Part shown: positions 7,804-15,321 of the stretch, piece by piece
How the letters are laid out: each line of letters begins with the position of its first letter
Numbering within the stretch: the stretch's first letter is position 1
Source of the DNA: Mucilaginibacter aquaedulcis
GTDB taxonomy: Bacteria; Bacteroidota; Bacteroidia; Sphingobacteriales; Sphingobacteriaceae
Length of the DNA: 64,000 nucleotides
NCBI RefSeq assembly: GCF_030409325.1
Contig: NZ_JAUFPR010000003.1
Span: 372,001-436,000, forward strand
Direction: 5' to 3'
Position numbers and translations under genes: made by a program
Notes under the pieces: model-generated
The model's database searches: none
What the model saw: only the letters and a program-made list of their open reading frames with translations
What the model was told of the DNA's origin: nothing

Positions 7804-7934
7804 ACTTGCGCTCGTCTATGACGAGTGCTTAATGTGGTATAGCGATTGCATCGCTAAAAAACCTATTCAATAAATTAGCATTCGCGTTATAAACGCTTAG
7901 CCATATTAAGCACTCGTCATAGACGAGCGCAAGT
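7804..7934. repeat. 131-bp element with 34-bp inverted ends
   Basis: The left arm 7804-7837 and right arm 7901-7934 are inverted copies with one mismatch over 34 bases; the core word is GCTCGTCTATGACGAG, itself partly palindromic. The centre holds two smaller hairpins (AGCGAT/ATCGCT and GCGTTATAAACGC). A third partial copy (GAGCGCAAGT) follows at 7940-7949. The structure is that of a REP/MITE-like non-autonomous element; no transposase is present. Confidence 0.65.
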
Positions 7935-7970
7935 GGTAACGAGCGCAAGTTTACTAATATGGAAAACCGA

Positions 7971-9224
7971 TCAGGTTTTTTGCTTTTTCTTTTTAGCTGC
8001 CGGGAATAATACATTATTCAATATGAGGCGGTAGCCCGGAGAGTTAGGATGTAATTTCAGATCAGTTGGCGGGTCGCCTACGGCATGTTGATAATCTTCC
8101 GGATCATGGCCGCCATAAAAGGTCCACTGACCTTTGCCAAATTCGCCATGAATATAGCGGGCCTCGTTGGCTGTCTTCATTTCGCCCATAATGGTAACAC
8201 CGGGCTTCAGCATACTTTTGTTGAAGGCGGTAGTGAGCCCCATAAAGCCTTTGATCACTTTATCATGATCCTGTGTGAGCATACTGGGCACAACATCCCA
8301 CTTGGCCGAAAAATCAAACAGGGTAAAAAAATCACGGGTGCGGTCAATTTGCCTTGTGCCAGTAACATCAATATTGCTGAACTGGTGCGATACCGGGTTC
8401 ATATCCAGCGTGAAATTCTGAAAGGCGAAGGTTTGGGTGAAATCAAGTTTAGATTGCGCTTCCGGATCGGCAGCATCGCCGTCAAACATACGCTCACAAA
8501 TATCAGTATTGGCTGCCGCCAGGGCAATATCAAAAGTATCGGTACCGGAGCACATAGCAAACAGGAAACCGCCACCGGCGCAAAAATCGCGGATGTTACG
8601 GGCCACGGCCAGTTTCATTTGCGATACCTTTTTAAAGCCAAGCTTGCGGGCCATCTCCTCCTGCCCTTTCACATCATCATTATACCACTGTGCAAAACGG
8701 AAAGCACCGTAAAACTTACTGTATTGACCTGTAAAATCTTCATGGTGCAGGTGCAGCCAGTCATATTTGGGCAGATCGCCTTTAATCACTTCTTCATCAT
8801 ATACTACATCGTAAGGTATCTCGGCATATTTCAGCACCAGCGTTACAGCATCATCCCAGGGCAGTTTGTTCTTAGGCGAATAAACGGCCATCTTTGGTGC
8901 TTTCTCCAGCTTCACAACATCCATATTTACAGATGGATCGCTCACCTCGTTCAATATCTCGTTCACTTTAGCATCGGCCAGTACCTGGTAGCTTACACCA
9001 CGCACTTTACATTCTTCCTCAATTTTAGGATTGTACTTCATCATGAAGCTGCCGCCCCGATAGTTGAGCAACCAATCAACTTCTTCGCCGTTTTTGAGTG
9101 TCCAGAAAGCTATTCCGTATGATTTCAGGTGGTCTTTTTGCTCATCATCCATAGGGATCAATATAGAAGCGGCCCGGGATAAAACAGGAGCTAAAAGCAA
9201 AAGGCAAAAAGCTAAAAGCTTCAT
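7971..9224 (-). CDS. Exported protein of the family annotated as 'asparagine synthetase B' in Bacteroidota
   Basis: 417 residues from the ATG at 9224, which starts a clean signal peptide (MKLLAFCLLLLAPVLSRA). Similar proteins are widely labelled asparagine synthetase B in Bacteroidota, but I see neither an N-terminal catalytic Cys2 nor the SGGxDS ATP-pyrophosphatase loop, so that name is unsafe. The middle carries FCAGGGFLFAMCSGTDTFD (about residues 205-223), which resembles the nucleophile elbow of glutamine-amidotransferase-like folds. The C-terminus has YIHGEFGKGQWTFYGGHDPEDYQH. A periplasmic enzyme with a GATase1-like fold is my inference. The first codons are written in a word-array sequence. 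A TACATTTG promoter lies at 9316-9323; a longer start at 9293 is possible. Confidence 0.7.
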   Translation of the reverse strand: MKLLAFCLLLLAPVLSRAASILIPMDDEQKDHLKSYGIAFWTLKNGEEVDWLLNYRGGSFMMKYNPKIEEECKVRGVSYQVLADAKVNEILNEVSDPSVNMDVVKLEKAPKMAVYSPKNKLPWDDAVTLVLKYAEIPYDVVYDEEVIKGDLPKYDWLHLHHEDFTGQYSKFYGAFRFAQWYNDDVKGQEEMARKLGFKKVSQMKLAVARNIRDFCAGGGFLFAMCSGTDTFDIALAAANTDICERMFDGDAADPEAQSKLDFTQTFAFQNFTLDMNPVSHQFSNIDVTGTRQIDRTRDFFTLFDFSAKWDVVPSMLTQDHDKVIKGFMGLTTAFNKSMLKPGVTIMGEMKTANEARYIHGEFGKGQWTFYGGHDPEDYQHAVGDPPTDLKLHPNSPGYRLILNNVLFPAAKKKKQKT

Positions 9225-9315
9225 AAACTTAAACGGAATAAAAATGCGGGATAAAAGAGATTGTATGTTTATTATTCCGGCTACCATTGGCATATTTCTT
9301 TCTACGCTGATTTAC

Positions 9316-9323
9316 CAAATGTA
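9316..9323 (-). promoter_or_regulatory. -7 promoter element of the 'AsnB'-like gene
   Basis: TACATTTG, exact TAnnTTTG match on the minus strand, about 90 bp upstream of the chosen ATG. Confidence 0.5.
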
Positions 9324-9395
9324 ACGAATAAACAGGTAATGTATTACCGTTAAAGGTATACACTTTGTGGTTGCTTATATAGCTATTACCCAAAA

Positions 9396-9434
9396 AAGCT
9401 TTAAGCCTTATGCTTTTGGCTTTATGCTTTTTTA
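9396..9434. repeat. Heptad word array AGCTTTA/GCTTTTG, right arm
   Basis: It parses as AGCTTTA, AGCCTTAT, GCTTTTG, GCTTTAT, GCTTTT. The inverted partner lies at 9187-9219 (AGCTTTT, AGCTTTTT, GCCTTTT, GCTTTT on the minus strand), inside the signal-peptide codons of the gene ending at 7971. Confidence 0.6.
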
Positions 9435-9435
9435 T

Positions 9436-9443
9436 TACCTTTG
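9436..9443 (+). promoter_or_regulatory. -7 promoter element of the cyclophilin gene
   Basis: TACCTTTG then C, exact match. It lies within the apparent extension of the reading frame to 9410, which rules out that longer start. Confidence 0.65.
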
Positions 9444-9469
9444 CCGTCTGTTTTCAAAAAAACAATAAA

Positions 9470-9907
9470 ATGAGCAAAGCAATTATTAAAACCGAAAAGG
9501 GCGATATGACTGTTGAATTTTTCGACAAAGATGCGCCAAATACTGTTGCTAACTTCAAGAAGTTGGCTAAATCAAATTTTTATGATAACGTGATTTTTCA
9601 CCGTGTTATCCCAAATTTTGTGATTCAGGGTGGCGACCCAACCGGTACCGGTGCTGGTGGCCCAGGTTACAAAATTGATTGTGAATTAACCGGCGACAAC
9701 CAATATCATGACCGTGGTGTGCTTTCAATGGCTCATGCTGGCCGCAACACCGGCGGATCGCAGTTTTTCATTTGCCATAGCCGCGATAACACCGCACATT
9801 TAGACCGCAACCATACCGTTTTTGGTAAAGTAGTTGAAAATGTTGACGTGGTTGACGCTATACGCCAGGGCGATAAAATTTTAACCATCGAAGTAATAGA
9901 AGACTAA
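9470..9907 (+). CDS. Peptidyl-prolyl cis-trans isomerase, cyclophilin type
   Basis: 145 residues from the ATG at 9470, a short cytosolic bacterial cyclophilin (PpiB-like). Motifs: FHRVIPNFVIQGGDPTGTG (catalytic Arg in the FHRVI block), SMAHAGRNTGGSQFFI and HLDRNHTVFGKVV. It catalyses proline isomerisation during protein folding. The frame is open to 9410, but that stretch is promoter and word-array sequence. A DUF5606 gene follows after a word array and may be co-transcribed. Confidence 0.93.
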   Translation: MSKAIIKTEKGDMTVEFFDKDAPNTVANFKKLAKSNFYDNVIFHRVIPNFVIQGGDPTGTGAGGPGYKIDCELTGDNQYHDRGVLSMAHAGRNTGGSQFFICHSRDNTAHLDRNHTVFGKVVENVDVVDAIRQGDKILTIEVIED

Positions 9908-9913
9908 ATTTAG

Positions 9914-10010
9914 TAATGAGTTTTGAGTTTTGGGTGATGAATTTAAAACAGCATTACCTGTTAATAAATACATTACTCAAAACTTACAACTCAAAACTAA
10001 TAACTCATAA
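9914..10010. repeat. Heptad word array GAGTTTT/ACTCAAA, inverted pair
   Basis: Left arm: GAGTTTT, GAGTTTT, GGGTGAT. Right arm (from 9975): ACTCAAA, ACTTACA, ACTCAAA, ACTAATA, ACTCATA, a strict 7-nt period. The arms are complementary and could fold into a long imperfect hairpin. It fills the gap between the cyclophilin and DUF5606 genes. Confidence 0.75.
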
Positions 10011-10013
10011 AGA

Positions 10014-10529
10014 ATGAATTTACAAGGAATTGTAGCAGTATCGGGCAAACCAGGTTTGTGGAAAGCTTTGGCTCAAAACAAAACAGGTTATGTGCTGGAG
10101 AGTCTTGATGCTCAAAAAACCAAACTGATAGCCAACCTGTCAACTGCTAAATTGGCTGCCCTGAGCGAAATCACCATTTTTGGTGTTGATGACGATATCA
10201 AGCTTACTGATGTTTTTGAACGTATGAAAACTGCGTCGAACATCCCTGATGCTAAGGCTGACGGTAAAAAATTAAGAGCTTTCTTTTTTGAAGTAGCTCC
10301 TGATCATGACGAGGAAAAAGTATACGCCTCTGACATGAAAAAAGTAATATTATGGTTCCAGTTATTAAAAGATCTGCCGCTTTTTAATGAGCCTGATCCA
10401 ACTGTTGCACCTGCACCAGCCGAGGCAGCACCTGTTGCCGAAACAGCTGTTGCAGCTGAAGAAATTGCCGAAGCACCTGCCGCGGCACCAAAACCAAAGG
10501 CTAAAAAAGCCACCAAAAAAGCCGAATAA
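10014..10529 (+). CDS. DUF5606 family protein
   Basis: 171 residues. The N-terminal 125 match a family common in Bacteroidota: LQGIVAVSGKPGLWKALAQN opens it, with ITIFGVDDDIKLTDVFERM and MKKVILWFQLLKDLPLF further in. The last 45 residues are an Ala/Pro/Glu-rich linker ending in a basic PKAKKATKKAE tail. There is no signal or membrane segment, so it is cytosolic; the basic tail could contact nucleic acid, but that is a guess. Function unknown. Confidence 0.8.
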   Translation: MNLQGIVAVSGKPGLWKALAQNKTGYVLESLDAQKTKLIANLSTAKLAALSEITIFGVDDDIKLTDVFERMKTASNIPDAKADGKKLRAFFFEVAPDHDEEKVYASDMKKVILWFQLLKDLPLFNEPDPTVAPAPAEAAPVAETAVAAEEIAEAPAAAPKPKAKKATKKAE

Positions 10530-10548
10530 TTCGGCTTTTTTGGTTTTA
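10512..10548 (+). terminator. Rho-independent terminator of the DUF5606 gene
   Basis: ACCAAAAAAGCCGAA / TTCGGCTTTTTTGGT: a perfect 15-bp stem whose loop is the stop codon itself, followed by TTT. The coding tail doubles as the terminator stem. Confidence 0.85.
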
Positions 10549-10592
10549 ATGGTAATCTCCTTAACAGAATGTCCCCTCTGACTAAAAAGGGC

Positions 10593-10622
10593 TTGTCAGT
10601 CTGAGCTTGTCGAAGACTCACG
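10593..10622. repeat. Dispersed repeat GTCAGTCTGAGCTTGTCGAAGAC
   Basis: The TCAGTCTGAGCTTGTCGAAGAC-type phrase is a common intergenic repeat theme in Bacteroidota genomes; a degenerate continuation (CACCATGGTTCGACGGAGC) follows to 10660. One copy in this window. Confidence 0.5.
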
Positions 10623-10682
10623 TGCGGAGGCTTACTCACCATGGTTCGACGGAGCTCACCATGACATCTTAATAAGAATTAT

Positions 10683-11096
10683 TTACTTTGCATCTACAGC
10701 ATCATACACTATAACCTTTTCCCAAAGGTGGCTGCAGTTTTTAATAAATTCCAGGTGTATAGGATGTGTTTGGTAAGTGGCCTGCCCTGCAAGGTCGCTA
10801 AAGAACATCAGCTCAGATACCGCCCAGCTATTATCAACTACATCACGCTTTTCGGTACTGGCCACAACGCCAACACGCAGTTTTTTTACGGTTTCAATCT
10901 TGGCCAAGGTTTTAACACCCGCAACCAATTTGTCCCTATCCTCAGTTGAACCTGGATTTTTAAGCCAGAAAAACACGTGGTGAATTACTGGCCATTCTTC
11001 TTTTTCCTGAACGTTTAACGGCATTGCCGATGCGGCTATTGTACTTGCTGCCATAGTAGCTGTAGTGGTTATAAATTTACGTCTGCTTGATTTCAT
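10683..11096 (-). CDS. Tat-exported Dabb (stress-responsive alpha/beta-barrel) domain protein
   Basis: 137 residues. The N-terminus SRRKFITTT is a twin-arginine signal ending at ASAMP, about residue 25. The remainder is one Dabb domain: VIHHVFFWLKNPGSTEDRDKLVAG, the central AVSELMFFSDLAGQATYQTHPIHLEF and a final WEKVIVYDA. Dabb proteins are dimeric ferredoxin-like barrels, some of them enzymes. Here the substrate is unknown. A Tat signal implies folding in the cytosol before export. Confidence 0.85.
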   Translation of the reverse strand: MKSSRRKFITTTATMAASTIAASAMPLNVQEKEEWPVIHHVFFWLKNPGSTEDRDKLVAGVKTLAKIETVKKLRVGVVASTEKRDVVDNSWAVSELMFFSDLAGQATYQTHPIHLEFIKNCSHLWEKVIVYDAVDAK

Positions 11097-11152
11097 TGGA
11101 AGGTTAAATAATGCCTTAAATTAATAAGAATTATTTAAAAAACAGTATTAGC

Positions 11153-11184
11153 TGTCTTTGCGAGGAGGAACGACGAAGCAATCG
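11153..11184. repeat. REPIN-like unit TGTC(A/T)TTGCGAGGAGGAACGA
   Basis: TGTCTTTGCGAGG then AGGAACGACGAAGCAATCGC. The same unit recurs at 58555-58588 and, as an inverted partner, at 27549-27582. A single-arm copy. Confidence 0.7.
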
Positions 11185-11216
11185 CTAACTATGCTTTTTC
11201 AGGCTGTAAAGTTCTA

Positions 11217-11249
11217 AACTTACGAAGTTTTAAAAACTTCGTAAGTTTT
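11217..11249. repeat. Palindrome ACTTACGAAGTTTT, copy 1
   Basis: AAACTTACGAAGTTTT, one central A, then AAAACTTCGTAAGTTT: perfect inverted repeat. A second copy with a G centre lies at 18069-18099. It sits in the 3' space of the CDF gene and could act as a terminator, as the minus strand does not end in a strong U-run. Confidence 0.75.
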
Positions 11250-11272
11250 CAGATGCATGAATATCGTCAACC

Positions 11273-12202
11273 TTACAAACACTCCGGTTGCTGGCATTTT
11301 TCATCAGCAAATTCGGGTTCAAAGGTGCTGTGGCTTATATCAAGATGCTCAAGACGATGGCGCAGATCGTGTTTAATATTATCAAATTCAGCCATCGCTT
11401 CAGGTTTAATCACCAGGTGGGCGGTCAGAGCATTTTCTGTGGTGCTTAGCGCCCACACGTGCATGTGGTGTACATCAACAACGCCCTTGCATTTCATGAG
11501 TTCCGTCTTGATCTTTTCCAGGTTCAGTTCGGCAGGTACACCATCCATTTCAAGGCGCAGGCTGTCTTTCAACAGACTCCAGGTGCCTCTAAGTATCACC
11601 ACGCCTATAATAAGGCTCACTACACTATCTATCCAGTATATTTTGGTAAAATATATAATAATGCCCGATACTACCACGCCAAATGATACAATGGCATCAA
11701 CAGCCATGTGCAGGTAGGCACCTTTAACATTCAGGTCGGTGTCTTTGTCCTTTACAAAAAGCCAGGCCGTGAACGCGTTTATACCAATGCCTATAAAGGC
11801 AACCCAGGCCATGGTACCACCTGATATAACTTCGGGGTTCATGAACCGCACTATGGCTTCATATACAATAAAACCAACGGCAACAAACAAAATAATAGCG
11901 TTAAAAAAGGATACAATGATGGTCGACCGTTTATAGCCATAAGTATACTGCCTGTTGGCGCTTACCTTGCTCAGTTTAAAAGCCAATAGCGCTAATGCCA
12001 ACGACGCAACATCACTCAGGTTATGCCCGGCATCTGTTAACAATGACAGTGAGTGGGTTATGAATCCGGCCACGGCCTCCACTATAACAAATACCGAATT
12101 TAAAATGATACCTACAATAAAGGCTGTGTTCAAATGATCGAGCTTGGGAGCGTGATCATGGTGATGGTGACCGTGTGCGTGTAAATGATCGTGACCTGAC
12201 AT
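11273..12202 (-). CDS. Zinc/divalent cation exporter, CDF family
   Basis: 309 residues from the ATG at 12202. The N-terminus is His-rich (HDHLHAHGHHHHDH), as in CzcD/ZitB. Six membrane helices follow. The two HxxxD metal sites are HNLSD in helix 2 and HMAVD in helix 5. The C-terminal cytosolic dimer domain (about 215-300) contains DVHHMHVWALS. CDF proteins exchange cytosolic Zn2+ for protons. The frame opens to 12292, but that segment contains the promoter and a word array. The -7 element lies 4 nt before the ATG, suggesting a leaderless mRNA. Confidence 0.93.
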   Translation of the reverse strand: MSGHDHLHAHGHHHHDHAPKLDHLNTAFIVGIILNSVFVIVEAVAGFITHSLSLLTDAGHNLSDVASLALALLAFKLSKVSANRQYTYGYKRSTIIVSFFNAIILFVAVGFIVYEAIVRFMNPEVISGGTMAWVAFIGIGINAFTAWLFVKDKDTDLNVKGAYLHMAVDAIVSFGVVVSGIIIYFTKIYWIDSVVSLIIGVVILRGTWSLLKDSLRLEMDGVPAELNLEKIKTELMKCKGVVDVHHMHVWALSTTENALTAHLVIKPEAMAEFDNIKHDLRHRLEHLDISHSTFEPEFADEKCQQPECL

Positions 12203-12206
12203 ACAA

Positions 12207-12214
12207 CAAAGATA
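12207..12214 (-). promoter_or_regulatory. -7 promoter element of the CDF gene
   Basis: TATCTTTG, exact TAnnTTTG match, ending 4 nt before the ATG at 12202. Confidence 0.6.
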
Positions 12215-12221
12215 AGGTTTT

Positions 12222-12366
12222 TGATGTGTGGATGTGTAGATTTCAGATATGCAGATGATTGTCTTAATCAGAAGTTCATTATTAAAAAACAAACATTTGT
12301 TAATCCGTCAAAAATTCATCTGTACATCCGCACATTTACATATCCGCACATTAGTCCACATCTACT
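12222..12366. repeat. Octamer word array GATGTGTG, inverted pair (CDF/rlmH gap)
   Basis: Left arm: GATGTGTG, GATGTGTA, GATTTCA, GATATGCA, GATGATT. Right arm (12316-12366): CATCTGTA, CATCCGCA, CATTTA, CATATCCGCA, CATTAGTC, CACATCTAC, which overlaps the rlmH stop codon. The arms are complementary. Confidence 0.75.
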
Positions 12367-12835
12367 CATGGTGATATGGCTCGCCCTTGATAATGGTATA
12401 GGCACGGTATAGCTGTTCTACAAAAAACAAGCGTACCATCTGGTGCGAAAACGTCATCCGCGAAAGGGATATTTTATCATTGGCCCTTTGATATACCGAT
12501 GAATCAAAGCCATAAGGCCCGCCGATTATAAAAATAAGATTGGCCGATGAGCTGATCTCCCTTTTGTTAATATAGGCCGCAAACTGAGTAGACGAAAGCT
12601 CCGTCCCTTTTTCATCCATCAGTACTACATGATCAAGCGGGGTAATTTTTTTAAGAATCATTTCTGCCTCTTTGGTTTTTTGCTGCTCGGGACTAAGGGC
12701 TTTGGTATTTTTTAGCTCGTTAAGTTCAACCAGTTCCAGCTTGGTATAATGCTTTAATCGCTTCACATATTTATCAATGCCTTCTTTCAGATAAGCATCT
12801 TCTGTTTTGCCAACGGTTAAAAAAGTGATCTTCAT
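12362..12835 (-). CDS. rlmH: 23S rRNA (pseudouridine1915-N3)-methyltransferase RlmH
   Basis: 157 residues, the normal RlmH size. RlmH is a SPOUT-knot enzyme that methylates pseudouridine 1915 in helix 69 of 23S rRNA on assembled ribosomes. Visible: MKITFLTVGKTEDAYLKEGIDKYVKR start, LMDEKGTELSS, FIIGGPYGF (the SAM-binding knot) and the terminal SRMTFSHQMVRLFFVEQLYRAYTI. It is divergent from the MutS-like gene. Confidence 0.96.
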   Translation of the reverse strand: MKITFLTVGKTEDAYLKEGIDKYVKRLKHYTKLELVELNELKNTKALSPEQQKTKEAEMILKKITPLDHVVLMDEKGTELSSTQFAAYINKREISSSANLIFIIGGPYGFDSSVYQRANDKISLSRMTFSHQMVRLFFVEQLYRAYTIIKGEPYHHE

Positions 12836-12843
12836 ATAATAAA

Positions 12844-12861
12844 CAAATAAACGTTTATTTG
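12844..12861. promoter_or_regulatory. 18-bp perfect palindrome between rlmH and the MutS-like gene
   Basis: CAAATAAACGTTTATTTG, a perfect palindrome 9 bp upstream of rlmH in the 67-bp divergent promoter region. It could be an operator for both genes; no regulator is adjacent, and the assignment is an inference. Confidence 0.4.
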
Positions 12862-12902
12862 AAATATATGTGTTTATTTAGCTGCAATTTTTTATCGGCA
12901 TA

Positions 12903-14711
12903 ATGGAACAGGATATCATCAACAATTATAAACAACGCGCTATATTGGCCGCTCAGGAAGCCGCTAAGTTCAAAAAACTGGCCAACACCTATTCGCTGCT
13001 GCGCCTGAGCATTTTTGCTTTAATCATCCTGGCTATATATTTTGCAGCAAAGCAGGATAACTTCAGCATTGTGGCAATAGCATTTATTATACTTGTTTTC
13101 GCTTTTGCCTGGCTGGTATCGCGCCAAAGCAGATATGAGCGCCAAAAACAATATTTTGACGACCTGGAAAGGGTCAATAACAATGAGATAGCCAGTATAC
13201 AAAGCCATGCCAACATTTATGCCGATGGCGCACGCTTTGGTAACGATAAACACTATTACACTTCTGATCTGGATATTTTTGGCAACGCTTCGCTTTATCA
13301 GTTAGTAAATCGCACGGCCACCTCTACCGGTAATAATAAGCTGGCCCAGTGGTTTGATAAGCCTGCCAATCGTGAAATCATCCTCGCCCGGCAGGATGCG
13401 GTTAAGGAAATTGCCAACAAAAATGATTGGAAGCTGGATGTACAAACCAAACTTGTTTTTGCCCTGAAACAGGATGCCAACCAACTGCAAAACCTTTTCA
13501 GATACCTGCACATGCCTGTAAATATGCCGGGCGAAAAATGGCTCAGCGTTTACACCAAAATTGCACCATACTTATCCGGGATATTGCTGGCTTTGTGCTG
13601 GTTTTTCCCGATGACAAGGATTTACGCTGTTGGTGTATTTATTATAAACATGGGCCTGGTAACCTCAAAAGGGCTGTACATTAAAAAGGCTGATATTATA
13701 GCCGGAAAAATAGGTGATACCCTGGCTAATTACGCCACTGTTTTTAAAGGCATAGAAGATGAACAATGGCAATCCCCCCATAACAACAACCTTGCTCAAC
13801 AGCTAAAAGGCAAGCAAACATCCAACAAAATAAAAGAGCTTGCCGAACTAATCAATAAACTCAATTATCATTTAAACCTGTTTGTAGGCGGTATATTGAA
13901 CCTGCTTTTTTTGTGGGATATACGGATGGTAATAGCTATTGAGAACTGGAAACGCCAGAACAACGATAACCTGGAAGCCGCCTTTGATGTTATTGCCGAA
14001 TTTGAATCCCTGATCAGCCTGTCGGGCCTTGCTGTCAATTACCCGGAATGGACTTTCCCTGAAATTGACGACAGGCCCGGCTATACGCTTTTAGCTACCG
14101 GCCTGGCACACCCGCTTATAGATGCTAACAAACGTATCGAAAATAATTACGAACTGAATAACGCCTTCAACATAGACATTATTACCGGATCGAACATGGC
14201 CGGTAAGAGCACTTTTCTACGCACCATAGGTATCAATACCGTACTGGCACTTTGCGGAGCGCCTGTGTGCGCTAAAGCTATGCAGGTATCGGTAATTACC
14301 ATTATCAGCTATATGCGTATTAAAGATTCGCTTAACGAAAGCACATCTACCTTTAAGGCCGAACTCGACCGACTGCAAATGCTGCTTGCCGCTGTAGAGA
14401 ACGAACCGAAGATATTTTTCCTGATAGATGAAATGCTTCGCGGCACCAATTCGGTTGATAAATACCTGGGTTCAAAAGCAGTGATAGAACAGCTGATCAG
14501 CAAAAAGGCGGTGGGCATGGTTGCCACCCACGATCTGCAAATTGCCCAGCTGGAAACCAAGTACCCTGATTACGTTCGTAATTTTTATTTCGATATTCAG
14601 GTTAAAGGCGGCGAAATGCTGTTTGACTATAAAATTAAGCATGGCGAATGCAAAACGTTCAATGCCTCCCTATTACTGAAACAGATCGGTATTAATGTAG
14701 AGGCGGAATAA
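12903..14711 (+). CDS. Membrane-anchored MutS-like ATPase
   Basis: 602 residues. Two membrane segments lie near the N-terminus (about 38-55 and 58-75) and probably two more around 220-255. The C-terminal MutS ATPase domain has Walker A GSNMAGKSTFLRT (about 429-441), Walker B IFFLIDEML (about 502-510), and the following GTNSVDK and ATHDLQIA. The mismatch-recognition domain I and connector are missing, so it is not canonical MutS; homologous genes in Bacteroidota are labelled 'DNA mismatch repair protein MutS'. A role at the membrane, not in replication repair, seems likelier. It stands alone, divergent from rlmH. Confidence 0.85.
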   Translation: MEQDIINNYKQRAILAAQEAAKFKKLANTYSLLRLSIFALIILAIYFAAKQDNFSIVAIAFIILVFAFAWLVSRQSRYERQKQYFDDLERVNNNEIASIQSHANIYADGARFGNDKHYYTSDLDIFGNASLYQLVNRTATSTGNNKLAQWFDKPANREIILARQDAVKEIANKNDWKLDVQTKLVFALKQDANQLQNLFRYLHMPVNMPGEKWLSVYTKIAPYLSGILLALCWFFPMTRIYAVGVFIINMGLVTSKGLYIKKADIIAGKIGDTLANYATVFKGIEDEQWQSPHNNNLAQQLKGKQTSNKIKELAELINKLNYHLNLFVGGILNLLFLWDIRMVIAIENWKRQNNDNLEAAFDVIAEFESLISLSGLAVNYPEWTFPEIDDRPGYTLLATGLAHPLIDANKRIENNYELNNAFNIDIITGSNMAGKSTFLRTIGINTVLALCGAPVCAKAMQVSVITIISYMRIKDSLNESTSTFKAELDRLQMLLAAVENEPKIFFLIDEMLRGTNSVDKYLGSKAVIEQLISKKAVGMVATHDLQIAQLETKYPDYVRNFYFDIQVKGGEMLFDYKIKHGECKTFNASLLLKQIGINVEAE

Positions 14712-15262
14712 ATAGTCCATCTCTGTCATTTCGAACGAGGTACGAGGAGAAATCTTATGCATCATCCAAATGCCGCTTGTACAAGATTTCTCTTCGCGCT
14801 CCCCCATTCCCACTATGCTTTATCGATGACAATTTGATTTTTTTTGTCATTGCTGTAAGGAACGACGAAGCAAAAGCCTCACCCAACCCTCTCCAAAGGG
14901 TAATAGCCCACTAAGTGTCAGAATTGCATGGCATATAAACGACTCACCCGGTCTACGCTACGCTTGTCGACCCTCTTCGCCTGCGGCGGAAAGAGGGAAT
15001 GGCAAAATGGATAAAGGGTAAAAGAAAATTTCCCAACCTTCTTTGCGGCGAAGCCGTAGAGAGGGTCGACAAGCGTAGCGATGTCGGGGTGAGTCGATAA
15101 TGCAACTGCCTTTTTGTGGGCTATTACTCTCCAAAGGAGAGGGCTTTAAAAAATACATTAAAGTCTCCCCTTTGGGGGGAGATTTAGAGGGGGGCCTATT
15201 GCTGCGCTGCTCATCGAAATGACAATCGTTCATAAAAGATGTGATAAAATAATATACATTAT
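14712..15262. other. Repeat-filled intergenic region, no gene
   Basis: 551 bases with no credible gene. In order: a REPIN-like inverted pair (14724-14800, TGTCATTTCGAACGAGG.. with AGATTTCTCTTCGCGCT), a second unit at 14847-14874, the directional inverted-repeat element (14898-15129), and GC-rich phrases (TCTCCCCTTTGGGGGGAGA, 15162-15181). An open frame of 144 codons on the minus strand here is spurious. Confidence 0.7.
14898..15129. repeat. Directional inverted-repeat element, copy 1
   Basis: Inner arms CGACTCACCC...CGCTTGTCGACCCTCT (14940-14974) and its inverted form (15059-15096). One end carries the variant GGTCTACGC and the other GACATCGC. Outer arms GGGTAATAGCCCAC and GTGGGCTATTACTC are also inverted. 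A related copy lies at 34301-34433 in the opposite orientation. Confidence 0.7.
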
Positions 15263-15305
15263 AAAACAGCAAAGCCCGGAAAATTCCCGGGCTTTGCTGT
15301 TTTTC
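15263..15305 (-). terminator. Rho-independent terminator of the outer-membrane receptor gene
   Basis: AAAACAGCAAAGCCCGG / CCGGGCTTTGCTGTTTT: a 17-bp stem, U-run on both strands. It lies just after the receptor stop codon (minus strand). Confidence 0.85.
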
Positions 15306-15321
15306 ATAGGCTTGAAATATA

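Noticed and set aside
8085..9122. 345-codon open frame on the plus strand
   Set aside because: It is the reverse of the 'AsnB'-like gene, has a composition like a shadow frame and no recognisable domain.
9410..9469. Longer start of the cyclophilin gene
   Set aside because: The 20 extra codons are word-array and promoter sequence (TACCTTTG at 9436-9443); the family begins at the ATG at 9470.
12203..12292. Longer start of the CDF exporter
   Set aside because: The extra codons include the promoter and part of the GATGTGTG array.
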